Shown here piece by piece: positions 11,301-24,116 of a stretch of 64,000 bases of DNA. The DNA is taken from the NCBI GenBank assembly GCA_003342815.1, contig PTEX01000012.1, positions 4,883,209-4,947,208 on the forward strand, written 5' to 3'. How positions within the stretch are numbered: the first letter of the stretch is position 1; the number at the start of each line of letters is the position of its first letter. Under the pieces are notes generated by a model. That model did no database searches, was not told the origin of the DNA, and saw nothing but the letters and a program-made list of their open reading frames with translations. Made by a program: the position numbers and the translations under genes. Source of the DNA: Eudromia elegans. Taxonomy: Eukaryota; Chordata; Aves; Tinamiformes; Tinamidae.

Positions 11301-14300
11301 CGTAGGAATCTCCTCTCATAAAAGAAACCTCAAATTGATCCTTCTGGGCATTTCAGTGGTATCAAGATATCTAATAATTTAATCAATGTCATAATAGAGA
11401 AATGGTGTTTTCTGTAGTCTGTCTGGTTAAACATGATGAGGAACAGAAAGGCGGTGACCATATGGAGCTGCTGTCAGTTGGTGTTGGCATATGGTGGCAC
11501 TGGGGTGACGTATGCATGATTTTTATCTACCCGCTGGTGGTAGCAGTAGCTAATAAACATCTGGCAGCCTTTAAAGCTTTGGCCTGTTCTTTGCTCTGTG
11601 TCTTCACATCAGTCTCCTGTAATTTGGACTGAGGTCATTTGTTTTTTTATTCTGTAACAACATGTTTCTGTTTTGTCCAGCACAGTTCCTAGCACTGCTC
11701 AGGTGCTCAGTCAATGTTAGGGCTGTTTCTTATGGTTTTGTACCCATTTGAATTGTAAGGGTGAAAAATTTCAGTGCTTGGTTGTTAATGAGATGTGTGG
11801 GAGTTGTGGATGAGTTAATTGAATGTCTGAGAGAAGACCTTCTCTGGGGTCTCTTCTGAGGCCTCTTCTGTGCAGAGGTGTCCTGTCTTTCCGCCATTCA
11901 GCAGAACTGCATCTAGTGGGTGAAGATACAGGAATCCTGACCCTTTTGCAACCCCAGAGTAGGCCCAGTTGAGCACGGGCAGGAGCTCATGGGGAAACAT
12001 CTTCCCTGTGAAAGGCCGTGAGCGGTGCAGGAGGAGAGGCCCTTGCCGTGGCCTCCTGTGGAGCGGGGACCAGCTGCTCCGCGATGCCTGCGGGCACCAG
12101 ATGTTCACTCTCGAGTCTGCAGACTCTACAAAATATGACTAAATTTGAAACTGCAGAGTTTTGCATATCAAATACGAAACTGTGGCAAGGAAGCTTGTTT
12201 GCAGTCATGGTGGAGTCGACAGAGGTTCAGCTGGTAGGTGCCCCGGAAGGTGCCCCGGTCGCGTGTGCAGGCGCTGTGTGGGACGTACCGAGGAGACAGC
12301 CCGTGCTGAGCAAGCGGGAGCAAAGCCGCTCACCAGCGTGGCTTTCCTTGTTTGTTTCTTTTCATAATTATCTTTTCACTTAGTTGGTATTTTGCTGTTT
12401 TGGCTCCGTGTTTTCATTCTCCCCTTCGTTGGTTTCGATAAGCTTTTGTGTCATTCTCTCCTTCTGTGTAAATTGGGGGTAATAAAGCATTGCCATTTTG
12501 ACATTTCGGTCCAGAAGACGCACGTTGTCTTCCTGTGCACTCTCGGAGCTGCTGAGGACGTGTCACAAGCCATTACTAGCAGTGCTTAGGTTGGGCAAGT
12601 CTTTGGAGCTCTGTCCCCTTTGAGTTAAGCAGAGCACTGCCTCTCCGTGCTCCTAATAGCCCTTTAGTAGGTCATCTGTCTAAAACCTGGGAGATCTGTG
12701 TTCTTGGCTGTCTGGGGAATGAAAGAATTTATTTGGCCTGTGTAACGGAGAGACAACTTAACGGGAATGTTCTCTGAGAAGGTTTTATTTCACTGTAAAT
12801 CTTGCCAAATGAAATACAGTTCTGTACAGTTGGGCAGTGCATCTACAGCCATGTAGTTCAAACAATGAAGATAATGTCTTTAATGTTTTGAGGCGGCCTT
12901 TATTGAAGTGTTCTGGGTGAAGGGTAAAGATCCTAGCGGGAACAATTTATCCATAGGAATCCCAAATCTTTGCTGAAACTGTTGCTAAGCATTGCAAGCT
13001 GCCATCTTTCATCTTCTCCCAGATCATAAAATAAACATTTTTTTTTTCCCTCTATCAGTATCTCAGAGATTTCAGTGGGGACATCATGAAATGGAAACAT
13101 TTGCAGGGTTTAGGAGGCGATTTGCACTTCCTAATGTCTAGCAACTGTGAGCATGAGGAAAAACCCAAGCATGACATCTTCTCCACTGTTTGATGGGAGT
13201 CCCTGTCTTAGTGACCTTTATACTTAGTGACCTAAAAGAGAGAAAGAAAAATGCCAAAATCTTCGTCCTGGTTTTTCTTTTGTTATATAGCTCCCCAAGG
13301 ATAACTGGCAGCAAGTGCCAGGCATATTTCTGCCTCAAAGAAATTAGTTAGATGAGTGCAGTGTGAAAACGATGCTCTTACAGATCTGTCTGCGCATTTT
13401 TTGAGTGAAGTATCTTCGCCTACAGACACTGCAAAGTCAGTAACAACTGTCAGGAGGGACAGGGAAGATAAAAGAATGAGTTTAGAGGTGTCATCCAGCA
13501 TGGCAGACGATCAAGCCTTGCCAGGTCTGGTTCTAGCGGGGTGTGCGATAGCGATTGCAGCCGTTCGTGGTAGTTGGTTTTGTTCCTTACGACAGGTAGC
13601 CCCGCAGCCTCCCAGTCCACAGTGTTTTCTTGGTGTCTGCACTAGGGCCTTGCGTGCTGTGCTCTGCTTACAGGATTGCTGCCGGAACAGTGAATGGCAC
13701 TGTGCTAGAGCCAACTGAAATTAGGGATGTCTGTAGTATAAGGAAGAGCGGTACTGGAATACTGGAAGCGTATTGTAAACCTGATGTGAGACGAAAATTG
13801 GAGCTCTCGGGAACGTTTGTGTGTGTGATGCAGATTTTGACAAAATTTGGTTTTTGAAATGTCAAAGTACATTCTGTTTTTTGTTTTGTTTTGTTTTGTT
13901 TTTTAATGGAAACATCATCTGTCACTGCAAAACCACCCAAACTGTAGTTTTGTTGATCCAAAGGCTTCCTGTCAGCTCAGTGCTCTATAGCCTTTTCTTG
14001 TAAGGGAGCTTGTTGGAGAGCAAACACTTTTCCTGTCCTCAAGCCAGTCTCCCTGGAGGAATGTGATTTCCACGTCGCAGCAGCAGTGTGGGCGAGCTGG
14101 AATATTCTGCAGCAAAGATAAGACGTGGTCTTTGTAGGAACATGCCCTTGGCACCGGTAAGACTCAAAGGGCAACATCACCATGGCCAACTTCTACAGCG
14201 GCTCTGCCCCGGCGCGTCGAGTGAGCCGGGAAAGCGCAATTCCATGGCATTTCCATGGCATTTCAGGGGGATTCCGAGCAAGACACTGAATTTGCGTTTC

Positions 14301-14639
14301 AGTGTGGTAGAAGTGAACCATGACACCAATAACAACATTTTCCTTCTGTTTCATTCCGGCATATTTTTATAAATCACTAAAGTTGAAGTGTTCCGTGGAA
14401 GCTTTAAATTTTGCAGCATGTGTCTTCCAGTGGGAAGTTATTTGCATAGAGCAGTTCCAACTGAAACAATTTCGGGCATACCCTGGATTTGGCATCTCAG
14501 TCGTAAAATAGTGATAAAAGTAGTATTTTTGTACCATATCTCCTGCATGAGTTGTACAATAAAACCTTACATTTTATTTACATTTTTGAACCTTGGCTGA
14601 TATTCTCATCTCCTGTGCTACAGTTGATCTGTTTTTAAT
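8380..14639. other. Non-coding flanking DNA
   Basis: I recognise no gene. Sequence composition changes from AT-rich (to about 11.8 kb) to mixed. A modestly GC-rich patch lies at 11.8-12.35 kb and includes a direct duplication of GGTGCCCCGG at about 12237-12258. A TTTTG-type simple repeat is listed separately at 13876, and a short tandem of CCATGGCATTT occurs near 14243-14264. Frames of up to 121 codons occur but resemble no protein family I know and are contradicted by overlapping frames of similar length. Confidence 0.5.
13876..13904 (+). repeat. TTTTG-type simple repeat
   Basis: About four tandem units of TTTTG are flanked by longer T runs. This is a pentanucleotide microsatellite, likely length-polymorphic. 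I see no associated retrocopy with a polyadenylation signal. Confidence 0.85.
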
Positions 14640-16350
14640 TCCTGGAAGAACGGAAGCCTAAAATGATAAATGTGGAAGTTGCTCAGTGTTCCATTAATAT
14701 TCACAGATTAGAAGAAACTTAAAGTGAAACTTAAAAGAATAGTCAGGGAAAATGAGGGACAAAAGTACAGTTCACATGGGGGAAAAATAATTATTTACTC
14801 GTTTGCCATCAGGGTCAGGGTGTTGCGGGAAAAACAGAAATTCACATGCTTAGAGAGAGGAAAGGCACAGCTTGCAGAGTCTGAGAAGTATTTTTGACAG
14901 CATGAATTTTTACGCTCCTCTTCCTAAAATGGGTTTTAAGTGAGACATAAGGAGAACACAAATCTTGTGCCAGCACTCTGAACAGGGGTGAATTTAATCC
15001 ACTATGAATAAGAGTCTTTTACTTATTTTGTTTATTTTCTGTAGTCACTTTGCCCAGTTCCTAGCAGTGTTTTCAAACAGCAACTTTTAAGCCAAATAAT
15101 TAGGGCAGTTTTTATAGCAAAGTTGATATGTTACTTGACTTTATATCAAAATATTGCTTTTATGGATTTCTCAAATGTTAAGAAATCCACTGTGACTTTT
15201 CTTATATGCCATAGTTCAGAACAAGTGCTTAATATTTATATAAACCACATGAAAAAATATTTTCTAATGACTGGTATGTAACTGGATTTTTCTTCTCCAT
15301 CAGCTGTGTAGTTTGTGGTGTAGCACCCGATAATTACTGACATTATTTATTTTATGAGAGCGTTTTATAAGTGTGATTTCCTGTTCATTGTGACATGCGG
15401 CTCTAGATTTTGCCACTGTTGTGCCTTTAGCTGTATTTATGCACCATCAGGTCAGGGTCCTGAACTGTTAATGAAATTAATTCCATCCTTTGAGCATCTT
15501 AAGTCTTAGCTTTTTAAAGTCAATGGATGTAAAATAGTTTCTTTTTAATGTAACAGACTCTATAAATAGTATTAACATGACTAAACATTTTAGTACTAAC
15601 ATTTTAAATGATTTCTTACTGATTTAAAGCCAACAAAAAAGTGTATTCTTTGAAGATAATTTGATTTTTCATCTTTTTTTTTTTTTTTTTTAATCTAACG
15701 TGAATAAGTTATTGCCCTAAAAAGGACCTGGGAGATAACTTTGGATTTATTTGTGTGTTTTGAAATTGTTTGTTATTATTATCAAGAGAAATATAATTTC
15801 CTTCAGTAATATAGTCAAAACCATCATATATACTATGTGAAAACTTATACTTTCACATATTTATCTTTGGCATGTTGCATGAGTTTATCCAGACAATTAC
15901 TGTTTCTAGCTCTTTGTGCATTTGCAATTTTGTCTTTTTTTATTGGTGGACAAGCTATTATAAAGATATATGTAAAAGCTACTTTGGTCCAAAATATGTA
16001 GGGTTGGAATCTTGCAAGATACTTTTAGAAGTGAATACCACAAATATCTGAGATGTGCTTTTTGTTTTGTCATCGGCCTTTATTAATAATTTAGTGTTAA
16101 CTCTTTTGTAGATACCTAAAGCCAGATGCAGACACTGTTTCAATAAACACCACTTATGTAGATCTCAAAAGATGTTATCTATTCACTCAATATTCTAACA
16201 GTCCTGTAGCGTACATACGCAAGCAGTTTTCCTGTTTGTTAGCTCTGAAAATCAGATGTCTAATTTTACAAGTGATCTTTAAAACAGGAGCCTGAAGTAT
16301 GCGGCTGCTTTCTTTTCAAATATGGAAGAGCATCTTGACCCTATGGAAGC
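14640..16350. promoter_or_regulatory. AT-rich block, candidate conserved non-coding DNA (unproven)
   Basis: About 1.7 kb with almost no open frame of 60 codons, low CpG and many TAAT/ATTA cores (for example near 15102, 15470 and 15606). A blank AT-rich block of this kind, in the flank of a neuronal gene, is a plausible enhancer or ultraconserved-type region, but it could equally be neutral AT-rich DNA. A T18 run at 15674-15691 interrupts it. Confidence 0.22.
15674..15691 (+). repeat. T18 homopolymer
   Basis: Eighteen consecutive T residues inside the AT-rich block. It could be a remnant A-tail of a minus-strand retrocopy, but I recognise no such sequence on its downstream side and no AATAAA in the expected place. 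Confidence 0.9.
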
Positions 16351-17089
16351 TGGAAATCCTGATGTAAGCGTTCAGCTCCGCAATGCTGAGCTCTACCAGG
16401 AGGGTTTTTTTCCGAAGCTGTGTTTTGTCACCCTGCTGAGGATACCGTGTGTTAACATCAGCATGTAGAGCTGTTTGTCAGGGGGGCTGTGTTCAGGAAG
16501 GCATTCGGTGCCAGTAGATAACCCCTAGCTTTGGGGCTACTTTGAACCTGCCTCATTGCAAAAAGCAGTATAAACCTTCTCTCTTTCCTTCTGTATGTTT
16601 TGCAAACAATACATAAGATGTCAGTAGGCAGGTGTGAAATACACACTTGTCCACAAGTGTGCCACAGCCCTTTCATGGAAATCGCAATGGCCTGAAAAAG
16701 AATATGATCCTCAGACACTGGCCTGCCTCGTGGAGCTAATAACTAAGTGCAGCTGTAGTCAGGTTGTGGATGCTTTCTGAAATGCTTCGATGCTTTCAGA
16801 GGAAACTGTGCAGTGCTCAGTATGTGACAGCGCAGCGGAGTCTGTGTCCGTGATGCGGGTGCTTGATCCAGCCGAGTTGGGAGTCTGTGAGGAGTCCCAA
16901 GGTAATTGACCCTCTTCCTCCTTGCTCTCCTCTCCCATGCCTTTTAAAATGCTGTCAATGGTCTCTCCTAGGAGAGTGGAATTGCAGAGCGCCTTCTCCT
17001 TACAGAAAATGCGCTCTCCAAATGGCCAAACTTGGTAGGATTAGAAGGACACTGGAGCTGTGACAGGAGATGACATGAGCTCCTCTAGC
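16351..17089. other. Non-coding flanking DNA
   Basis: Mixed-composition sequence leading into the GC-rich patch. It contains only short chance frames on either strand and no recognisable repeat or gene. Confidence 0.5.
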
Positions 17090-17700
17090 GACCCTGCTGT
17101 GTCGCCCTGAGGACGCTCCCCTGCTCCCCGTGTTTCGCAGGGGCGGTCACGAAGCTCGTGCAGGTTTCTGGCGAGCTCCACTGCCTGGTGGGAATGGGGG
17201 CTTCTCTGCTGCTAACGCCCGTCCCAAGGGCGGACTGGGATGAACTGCGCGCTTAGGGGCTTGACTCGTCCCAGCCGAGCGGGGAGGCCCCCTGTGCGCG
17301 CCCCGGCAGCGTGAGCTGGCCGCAGAATCGCGCTGATTGCACAGCATTTTTTCACGCGTTTCAATAGGAGCGTGGCCTGGGTCCAAGTAAAGCAGCTGCA
17401 GCAGAGCTGTGGGTGCGCGGCGAGTCCTGGCCTCGCGGGGTTAGCAGGACGCTGAGTGCTGCCTTGCCCTGCAGGAGCGCTGTGCTCCGGAGGGGAAGAT
17501 GCCGTGGAGAGGGCCTCCCTCCTGCCCACGCACGCGGGTCCTTGCTGCAGCCCCAGCTCGCAAACGGAGCCGAGAGCGACGCGAGCCGGAGCCCGGAGCA
17601 GGCACATCGCGGCACGCAGGCACTGCCAGCCGGGCTTCCTTTCCAGCATGTCTTCACTCGCGGCAGCCTTCTTTCCACCTTTGCCTCCACCGTAGCCAGC
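17090..17700. promoter_or_regulatory. GC/CpG-rich patch
   Basis: CpG density rises sharply compared with the neighbouring DNA, with GCGCGC, GCCGAGCG and CGCGGGG words. As expected in GC-rich DNA, long overlapping frames appear on both strands (up to 145 codons) but none resembles a known protein. The patch could be a small CpG island or distal promoter, or merely a GC-rich isochore fluctuation. No TATA box or clear donor site fixes a transcript. Confidence 0.35.
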
Positions 17701-20429
17701 ATCTGCAGTCAGGATGCATTTTAGGTGTTTTGGTTGGTTGGTTGATGGTTGTTTCTTCCTCTGTGGGGGTCTCTTCCAAACATTGAGTGCCCAACCATTG
17801 CCCTTCAGAACTCAGGGTCTGTCCTTGTATCCATGAAAACTGCTTTCAGCTCCAGCCATATCCACTTCCATGCGCAAGAGCGGGGAGGTGAATGTCTTTT
17901 ATTACACCCGGGGATACAACTGCAAGAAAAAGAAAACTGTCAGGTCATAGTCAAGGAAGAGCTTGAGAGAAAAGGTTCTCTACCTGCCTGGTCTGCGTTA
18001 AGTAAGATATGGATGTGCGCAAGCCAGGGAAATCTGTGCGCAGCAGGAGCTGCTCACTGTTTCTCAGCAGGTAAATATAAAAACGTAGTTTCACCTCACA
18101 CTGCTCAATTTTAGCAGATGTCTTAAGGAATGGTAATCTTGTTGTGCTCATTAAGAAAAAAAAAAAGACTTCAAAAGACTTCCCTTCTGCCTTCTGCAAA
18201 GCTACTGCCAAAGCTTGGTGCCTACAGGACGGTACCCAATGCTCTAACATCCGCTTTAATGTTCTCTGCTCAGTGCACACGTGGGTTTGGATAAATGGGG
18301 AGGGATATGTATATGGAGATGTAGGAATGCCATGTTTATGGTGGCCATCTTTCTCCTTTAGGAAAACCCCAGCTTCCTCAGGCATCTGTGGTGCATGAGC
18401 TGATCATTCTCACCAGCAGTGGATACAACTACTCCCAAGCCGTGGGATGGCAGCCAGCCCTTTGGCAGCGCCAGCCATGCTGGAAGTGCTTAGGAATAGC
18501 TTTGGAATTAGACTAACCCTTCCCTGGCTCGAGTCTGTCCTCCGTGGTCTCCAAGCAGGAGGTGCGTGTTGTTCCTGTCGTGTTATCTGCTATCCTCCAG
18601 GATCCAGGTGAATACCCAGGTAGTCTAGAAGAGAAAGCGTGTGGAGCTCTTCTCTTTACTGAGGTGCTCTGGAGAAGTATTTTAATACTGCCAGGTCTGT
18701 CTATATTATATAACTGCTTCCTTCTCTTGCTGCTAGAAAACAGAGGCTGTCTTTGAGTTTGGAAAGACTGGCACTATAGGGGTTATTTCCCCCCCGAGGA
18801 ATATGCTGAATGTATACTTAGCTCTGAGTCTCTCTCCTTTACATTTGGATTTGTTCTCTATTTTTTTTTGTAGATTGCTGCTTTTTCAAAACTGAGGTTT
18901 GCTGACTCAGTCGATGGTGTGAATACTTGGTGGCTCTCCAGGCAGGGTCAAAATCTGGGTCACACTTTCTCCAAGCTGGAATTTGGGTACTGGAGTCAAA
19001 TGGTCTCCAGCAGTGATAGCTGAACTATAGTCTGTCTTTTAGGGAAAGATTTAGTAGTAATTCAAAAATTTCTAATGAAGAACACCACAACCTTTGGTTG
19101 CGGCACTGTTTGACTGGTTAGTTGTTCTGGGAGTGAAAACTGTGCACTGATTGCTGCCCATAACGTGTGGGGCTTCAGCTTTGCGCCGCGCTGCGCCTCC
19201 GTATTCCGTGTGCAGTGCTGCTGGCTGCCGCAGAGCTCTGCTGCCATTGGCCCTGGCCCCGCTTCCTCGACTGGCATGCTAACAAGTCTGGCCCAAGGAG
19301 AAGGGATTTTTCATGCACATGTGAATTAATCTGATCATAGCATCGCTATAATAGGTGGAGAGGTCTCTATTTTATGTTGGAAAAGCGAGAGAAAGCAGCC
19401 TATCCAAAGTATCTATTATTTCAGGGGCAGTAGAAATCATGACGTTGAGAAAGGAATACACTTGGTTCATTATATGCTATTCATTATGTACTAGGAGTAG
19501 CACTTTGGTGATCTAGAGCTTAATACTGGGAAAAAAAATGGCCTATTTTTGAGATTTATTTTGCTTTGATCTCTATTTCCTAGGGACTTGCCACAGCTTC
19601 TGTGTCATAAAAGCTGCTTTCCCTGTTTGACCTTCTTAGTGGAAGTCATGTAGCCGGCTGTCTCCTTGTGTTTGCGTAGCCTGAAGTGTCTCTCTGCCCT
19701 GCACTTTTCGTTAGGTAATCCTTGACTACTTGTGTTCTTAAATAAACACCACCCAAATATCCATCCCAAGGATCTCCCTCAAAGGAATAAGAGATTTTTG
19801 TCTTCATTCTTCTTCAGCCAAATTGGAGTCTCAGTTCTTTGTACAGCTAATGGGCTATGGCTTTTGCCAGAGGGCAGAAGACACTGAATGATGCTAGGCA
19901 AAATCCTGGCTCTTTTAACCTAGCTGGAACATATACAAGGACCAAATCCATGGTATTTATTTTGGACTAATTCCTTGAGATTTAAACTGTACATTTTAGA
20001 CTGTGCTCCTCAGACAGTACATTGCTATTTGTTTCTCTGAACCTTGCTGGAGATAACATACATGTCCTTTTTAGATTTTATTATCCATACAGTGATTCTA
20101 TTGTCTTGAAATAAATTTCCCATGTTTCCTTTTTCTGCACATTTTCAAGTGCATTTGAAGTTCTAGTGTTTGTACTGTGTCTGCATTAGAAGAAAAGATC
20201 TTCATGTAGTTTTTATTTCCCTTCCTGTGTAAATAACATAAATGCAGAAAGAAAAATCTCAATAATGCAGAAGCAGGTGACCCGACATTACTGTTTGTGT
20301 TAATAATGCTTCTGAAAATATGCCAAATAGTCCTTAGCAATGTTTGACCCATGAAAAGGAAAGCACGCGAGAGATTTGGCCGTACGTGTGTGCTTTTGGA
20401 AAAATACAAACATCCTGAGTGAGACAGCC
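17701..20429. other. Non-coding flanking DNA
   Basis: No gene, RNA gene or dated repeat is recognised. A 144-codon minus frame at 17951-18385 includes a poly-phenylalanine stretch templated by an A-rich run near 18153-18165, which argues against coding function. Confidence 0.5.
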
Positions 20430-20680
20430 GAGGAGGGTGGCTCTGCGTTCCGCAGGAGACCCTTGAGACGGGGCGCAGCCGTGTTGAACGCCGCTGCTGC
20501 CATGTTCATGGAGACGAAAGAATTCCTCCGGAGAACACATGCCGGGCTCGTCCGAAGCTGCACCTCGCGCGTGGGGCTCCCGTGCGCGCGCAGCACGCAG
20601 GACGCAGGACGCGGGACGCAGGACGCAGGACGCAGGACGCAGGCGCGCGGGAGCTGGGCCGCTCCTTTGCCCGGATAGCG
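20430..20680. promoter_or_regulatory. Small GC/CpG-rich patch
   Basis: About 250 bp are rich in CpG, with GGGGCGCAGCCG, CGCGCGTGGGG and GCGCGCGCAGC words, and the patch contains the 7-bp minisatellite. It is bounded by ordinary AT-rich sequence. It may be a minor CpG island or a repeat-driven GC spike; no transcript evidence is visible. Confidence 0.3.
20595..20643 (+). repeat. 7-bp minisatellite (ACGCAGG)x7
   Basis: Seven head-to-tail copies of ACGCAGG span exactly 49 bp. Unit three carries a single A-to-G change (ACGCGGG) and the others are identical. Because 7 is not a multiple of 3, every reading frame through it stays open with a 7-residue period, which explains the long minus frame with repeated CVLRPAS-like segments. 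Confidence 0.95.
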
Positions 20681-23019
20681 GTCTGGAAACAGTCGCAGGT
20701 AGAGACGACTGCCGTGCAGTAGCTTACGGTTTAAAGAAGGGACAACGTTTCTTCTCCCCTCCTTTTTCATGCCTGAAATTTCCACTCTTGCTCTCGTGAG
20801 CCTGAGTAAGCGCGTTACATTCTTTCGCTTATGAAATAAACTATATCCAAATCAAACAAAGTTTATTTCTTTTTTTTTTTTCTTTTTTTTTTCCCCTTTT
20901 TGGACTCTGTTGCCCAAACTAGGTTGAAATGCTCAGTCCCGTTTTATAGCAAAACCACAGTTTTGTAGCTCTTTCCATGGTGAATTGCGGATCAGTTTTG
21001 CTTTCAAGGATGACGGACGTGGACTTGGTTAGATTATTGTATCTGCTGTAACTTGGGTTCCTTATGTTCCACAATAGCAAAAACTGACTTGCCAGATATT
21101 TTTATTGGCTTGTCACCTTTACTGTTGTAAAAACATTAAATAGAGAATCTATTAAAACCAGATTTTAAAATGCCTGGAAATTGTATTTTAGTGAATATGA
21201 TTTTTCATTAAGATTTTCAGTTTTCAAATTCAGCTGGCCTAGCGCAAGCGTTCCTTACAGGCTGTCTGAACGGCGCCTTCCACTGCCGTGCCAGGCAATG
21301 GCTAATCAGCCTGCGATCTGCGAACACTCCCAGCTAAATTTGCTCCCTGCAGTGTCAGGAGAGGAGATTGCAGGAAAAGCTGCCCTTGGAGCCAGATGAT
21401 GGGCAGTGTCCCAGAGAGGGCAACGTGCTCACGGCCAGCAGCCCCAAGGCACCAGGTCCGAATTTTAGAGTGAGAACCGCGTTGTACAGAGCATTAAAAT
21501 CCTACCCACAGTGTCTGGCTGGAAATGGAAACTACTGAAGCAGAAGTGGAAGGAAGGGCAAAAATGGCATATGGGCCTGGATGCTTCCTGGAGGGTTGGT
21601 AGACATTTTGTAATAACTTCAGATAAATTGGCCAAAACATTAGAAACTCACATAGTTTATTAAAACTTAATCTTTGTTTAGTATAGGTGAATTTTGATTC
21701 ACGGTGCTCTGCTGAAAAGCACTTTGTGGCAAGGGATGTGATTAAATGGGATATCCTGTTGTAATAACAGAGGTGTTAGCAGGGGCTTTTCTTCCTTCCT
21801 GACAGAGAGCTGTCTCTCAGCTGTATTTTTCTGCATGTCTATTTACTGTATTTGCTATAAAGGGATTGGCCATCCTTGACCTGCAGTCATCTTTTATTGC
21901 TTCGTACGCATCTTCAGATTTAGCTTTCTTCTTTTGACATGCCAGTTTTATAGTTTTGGATTGAAACTGAGGAAGATGTCCCGATAATCATTTCATGACA
22001 CCAGCTGCATGCACTTCTGTTCGTAACGCATTTGGGGTCCAAGTTACTGTACATGGAAAAATAATAAAATGTAAAGTTTAAAAAACCACGCGTTCTTGGA
22101 GTGACTATAAACTGCACCTCTGGCCCTTCTTTACGGCCTTGTTTTCTAATCTCGCTTCCTTTAAAGGCCTTCCTTTCCGTTTGCCCATCACGGGTGGAAC
22201 AGATTCTAGCACCGTGGTTATTCAGCTTTTCCTGCTGTTTGGCATGCGACAGTAATCATGCATATGCAGCTAAGAGTTTGCCTCCAAATCTGGCACTTGC
22301 TGAAACGTAAACAAGGAGCAGTACAAAGCCATTGAAAATCAGTGGTGCGTGTCAGATGCAAAATATGTGTTTCTTGGGAATACTCTTGAAATACTGGGGC
22401 TCATCCGTAGTTATCTTGTTCTCTCGTTAAAAATAAAGCACATTTCTGCGAGTTGCTGATTCTGCTGTGTTGTGAAATAGTGTGGTGACGGTGCCATCAA
22501 CCATTTTGCCTTATGAATATTGAAACCCCTCTTGACTTTGTTTTTAAATCTAAAACAGCCATTGGGAATTCACACCTACCTATGAGCTGGCGCATAGTAG
22601 ATTAGAGTTGCTGTGCATGTATTCGTATTTACTCTTGCTTTGAGTGAGCATTCATGGTGAGTCCTGGAAATAGGCTTTTCTGGCCAGTATCTTTGCTACC
22701 TTGCTCTGATTTTAGGCTGGGGCAGGTCTAATGAGTGTTCAGGCCCATATGTTACCCCAGGCCGGCTGGGTACAAGTGGCTGAATCCAGTCAAGGCTCCA
22801 TCCAGGGTTCCACTTTCCAAATTCCTTCGGGAAAGGGGCTTTGTCTGCCCATGCTTGACACCACCGTTGTCATAAATTCACAGTCCCAGCCGTGCTCAGG
22901 CCTGCCAAGAGCTGCAGGGTGTGGTGAGGGCTGCCCCTGCCTTGTAGGAAGCCACTGATGGCTCCTTGGAGTTGCTGGGACACCTAGATGCTGGACAGCG
23001 TTGAGCTGCCAGAGCTGCA
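20681..23019. other. Non-coding flanking DNA with a T-rich run
   Basis: A T-rich low-complexity run lies at 20867-20900, with two T tracts separated by a C. The remainder is ordinary AT-rich to mixed sequence with short unsupported frames. I recognise no gene or transposon. Confidence 0.5.
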
Positions 23020-23330
23020 GCTAAACGTAATTTCTGCTCCTTTAATTAGTTTTAAAGTATTAACTAAGGCTCTGAGCTCTGAGGTACTTAAAGTATCCAG
23101 CAATTACATGCACTGTGATTTAACACTCATGGAAACTTAATTTTTTTAGCGAAGAGACCCTACCTCACCGTATAAAACTGATGTAATTGAATCTCAAAGT
23201 AGTGCTCTCTGCAGATTATCCTGTATTCTTTGATAAGATCCTTTAGGAAAGAAATTCTTGGGAAATTTTCAGAGTCCTAGATGTAGTTGCATAGCTCCCA
23301 CTAATCACTTATTTTGCTAAAAATTGCACT
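23020..23330. promoter_or_regulatory. Candidate conserved non-coding stretch (unproven)
   Basis: This AT-rich, frame-poor stretch contains TTTAATTAG near 23041, an AGGCTCTGAGCTCTGAGG block near 23066, AATTACATG near 23102 and TGTAATTGAATC near 23182. The motif mix resembles vertebrate enhancer cores, but no comparative evidence is available here. Confidence 0.2.
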
Positions 23331-23689
23331 CAAATCAACAAGTGAATGTTTGAAGAATCATAGACTTCAGCTTTAAAAATATAAGCATATTAAAAAGAGC
23401 ATGTGTCCCTGTATTTGGAGTATCTTTTCCTCTATATATGAAAAACAGATTTTTTTTTCTGTCTGTGCTTTTCAGTGTATATTGGTAAGCAATCTGTTGA
23501 AAGGAAGACTGTAGCACCATTGTATAAAAAAGAGAATCATTAACAGTAACTGTTTTCATTCTGACCTGAAATCCTGCAGAAATAAAAAAAAAAAATATGC
23601 AATGTGAGATGTGATAAAATCAGTAGCCAAGGATTTGGATTTTTTCAGCAATATAATCAGTGACAGAACTTCACTCAAGTTGCTGAGGT

Positions 23690-24050
23690 TTCGCCCTCGA
23701 TGGAGATGATATGGCAGCTTCCCAAGCTATACGACCCGAATACATCCGGCTGCCAAACGCCACCCCCGTACACTCGGGCGACCTTGTCATCTACACCTCT
23801 CCTGGGCCCAAACCAGGCCAGTGCTAAAGCCCGGGGCTGGGAAAAGCCTTCTGCATGAAGTGAGGCTGAAACGCTGCAGCAGGCTGCTCGATGCTTTAAA
23901 GGGGAAGCCCCGGCGTGGGGCTGCTTCGCAACGCGGTCCAAGGCCCTTTGTGGGCGATGCTCGGTCAGGGACCTGCTGGGCACTGCCCAAGAAGGGGGTC
24001 GCCGAGGGGATGTCTGGAGGGCCCTTTTCAGCTCTGAGATGTTTGTGATG
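23690..24050. other. Unassigned GC-rich segment before the CR1 copy
   Basis: This GC-rich segment of about 360 bp lies just upstream of the second CR1 copy. Its composition differs from both sides, and frames of 67 to 102 codons are open on both strands, none recognisable. It might be an older repeat or retroelement piece into which or beside which CR1 inserted. I cannot name it. Confidence 0.3.
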
Positions 24051-24116
24051 GCAAATAGACTAACGTCTCACCTGCCTTGGTGTTCCTTTTATTATTAATG
24101 TCCATGGAACTGACAG

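Noticed and set aside
20300..20785. 161-codon minus frame
   Set aside because: Kept open by the 7-bp minisatellite, which has no stop in any frame; the rest has no resemblance to a protein family.
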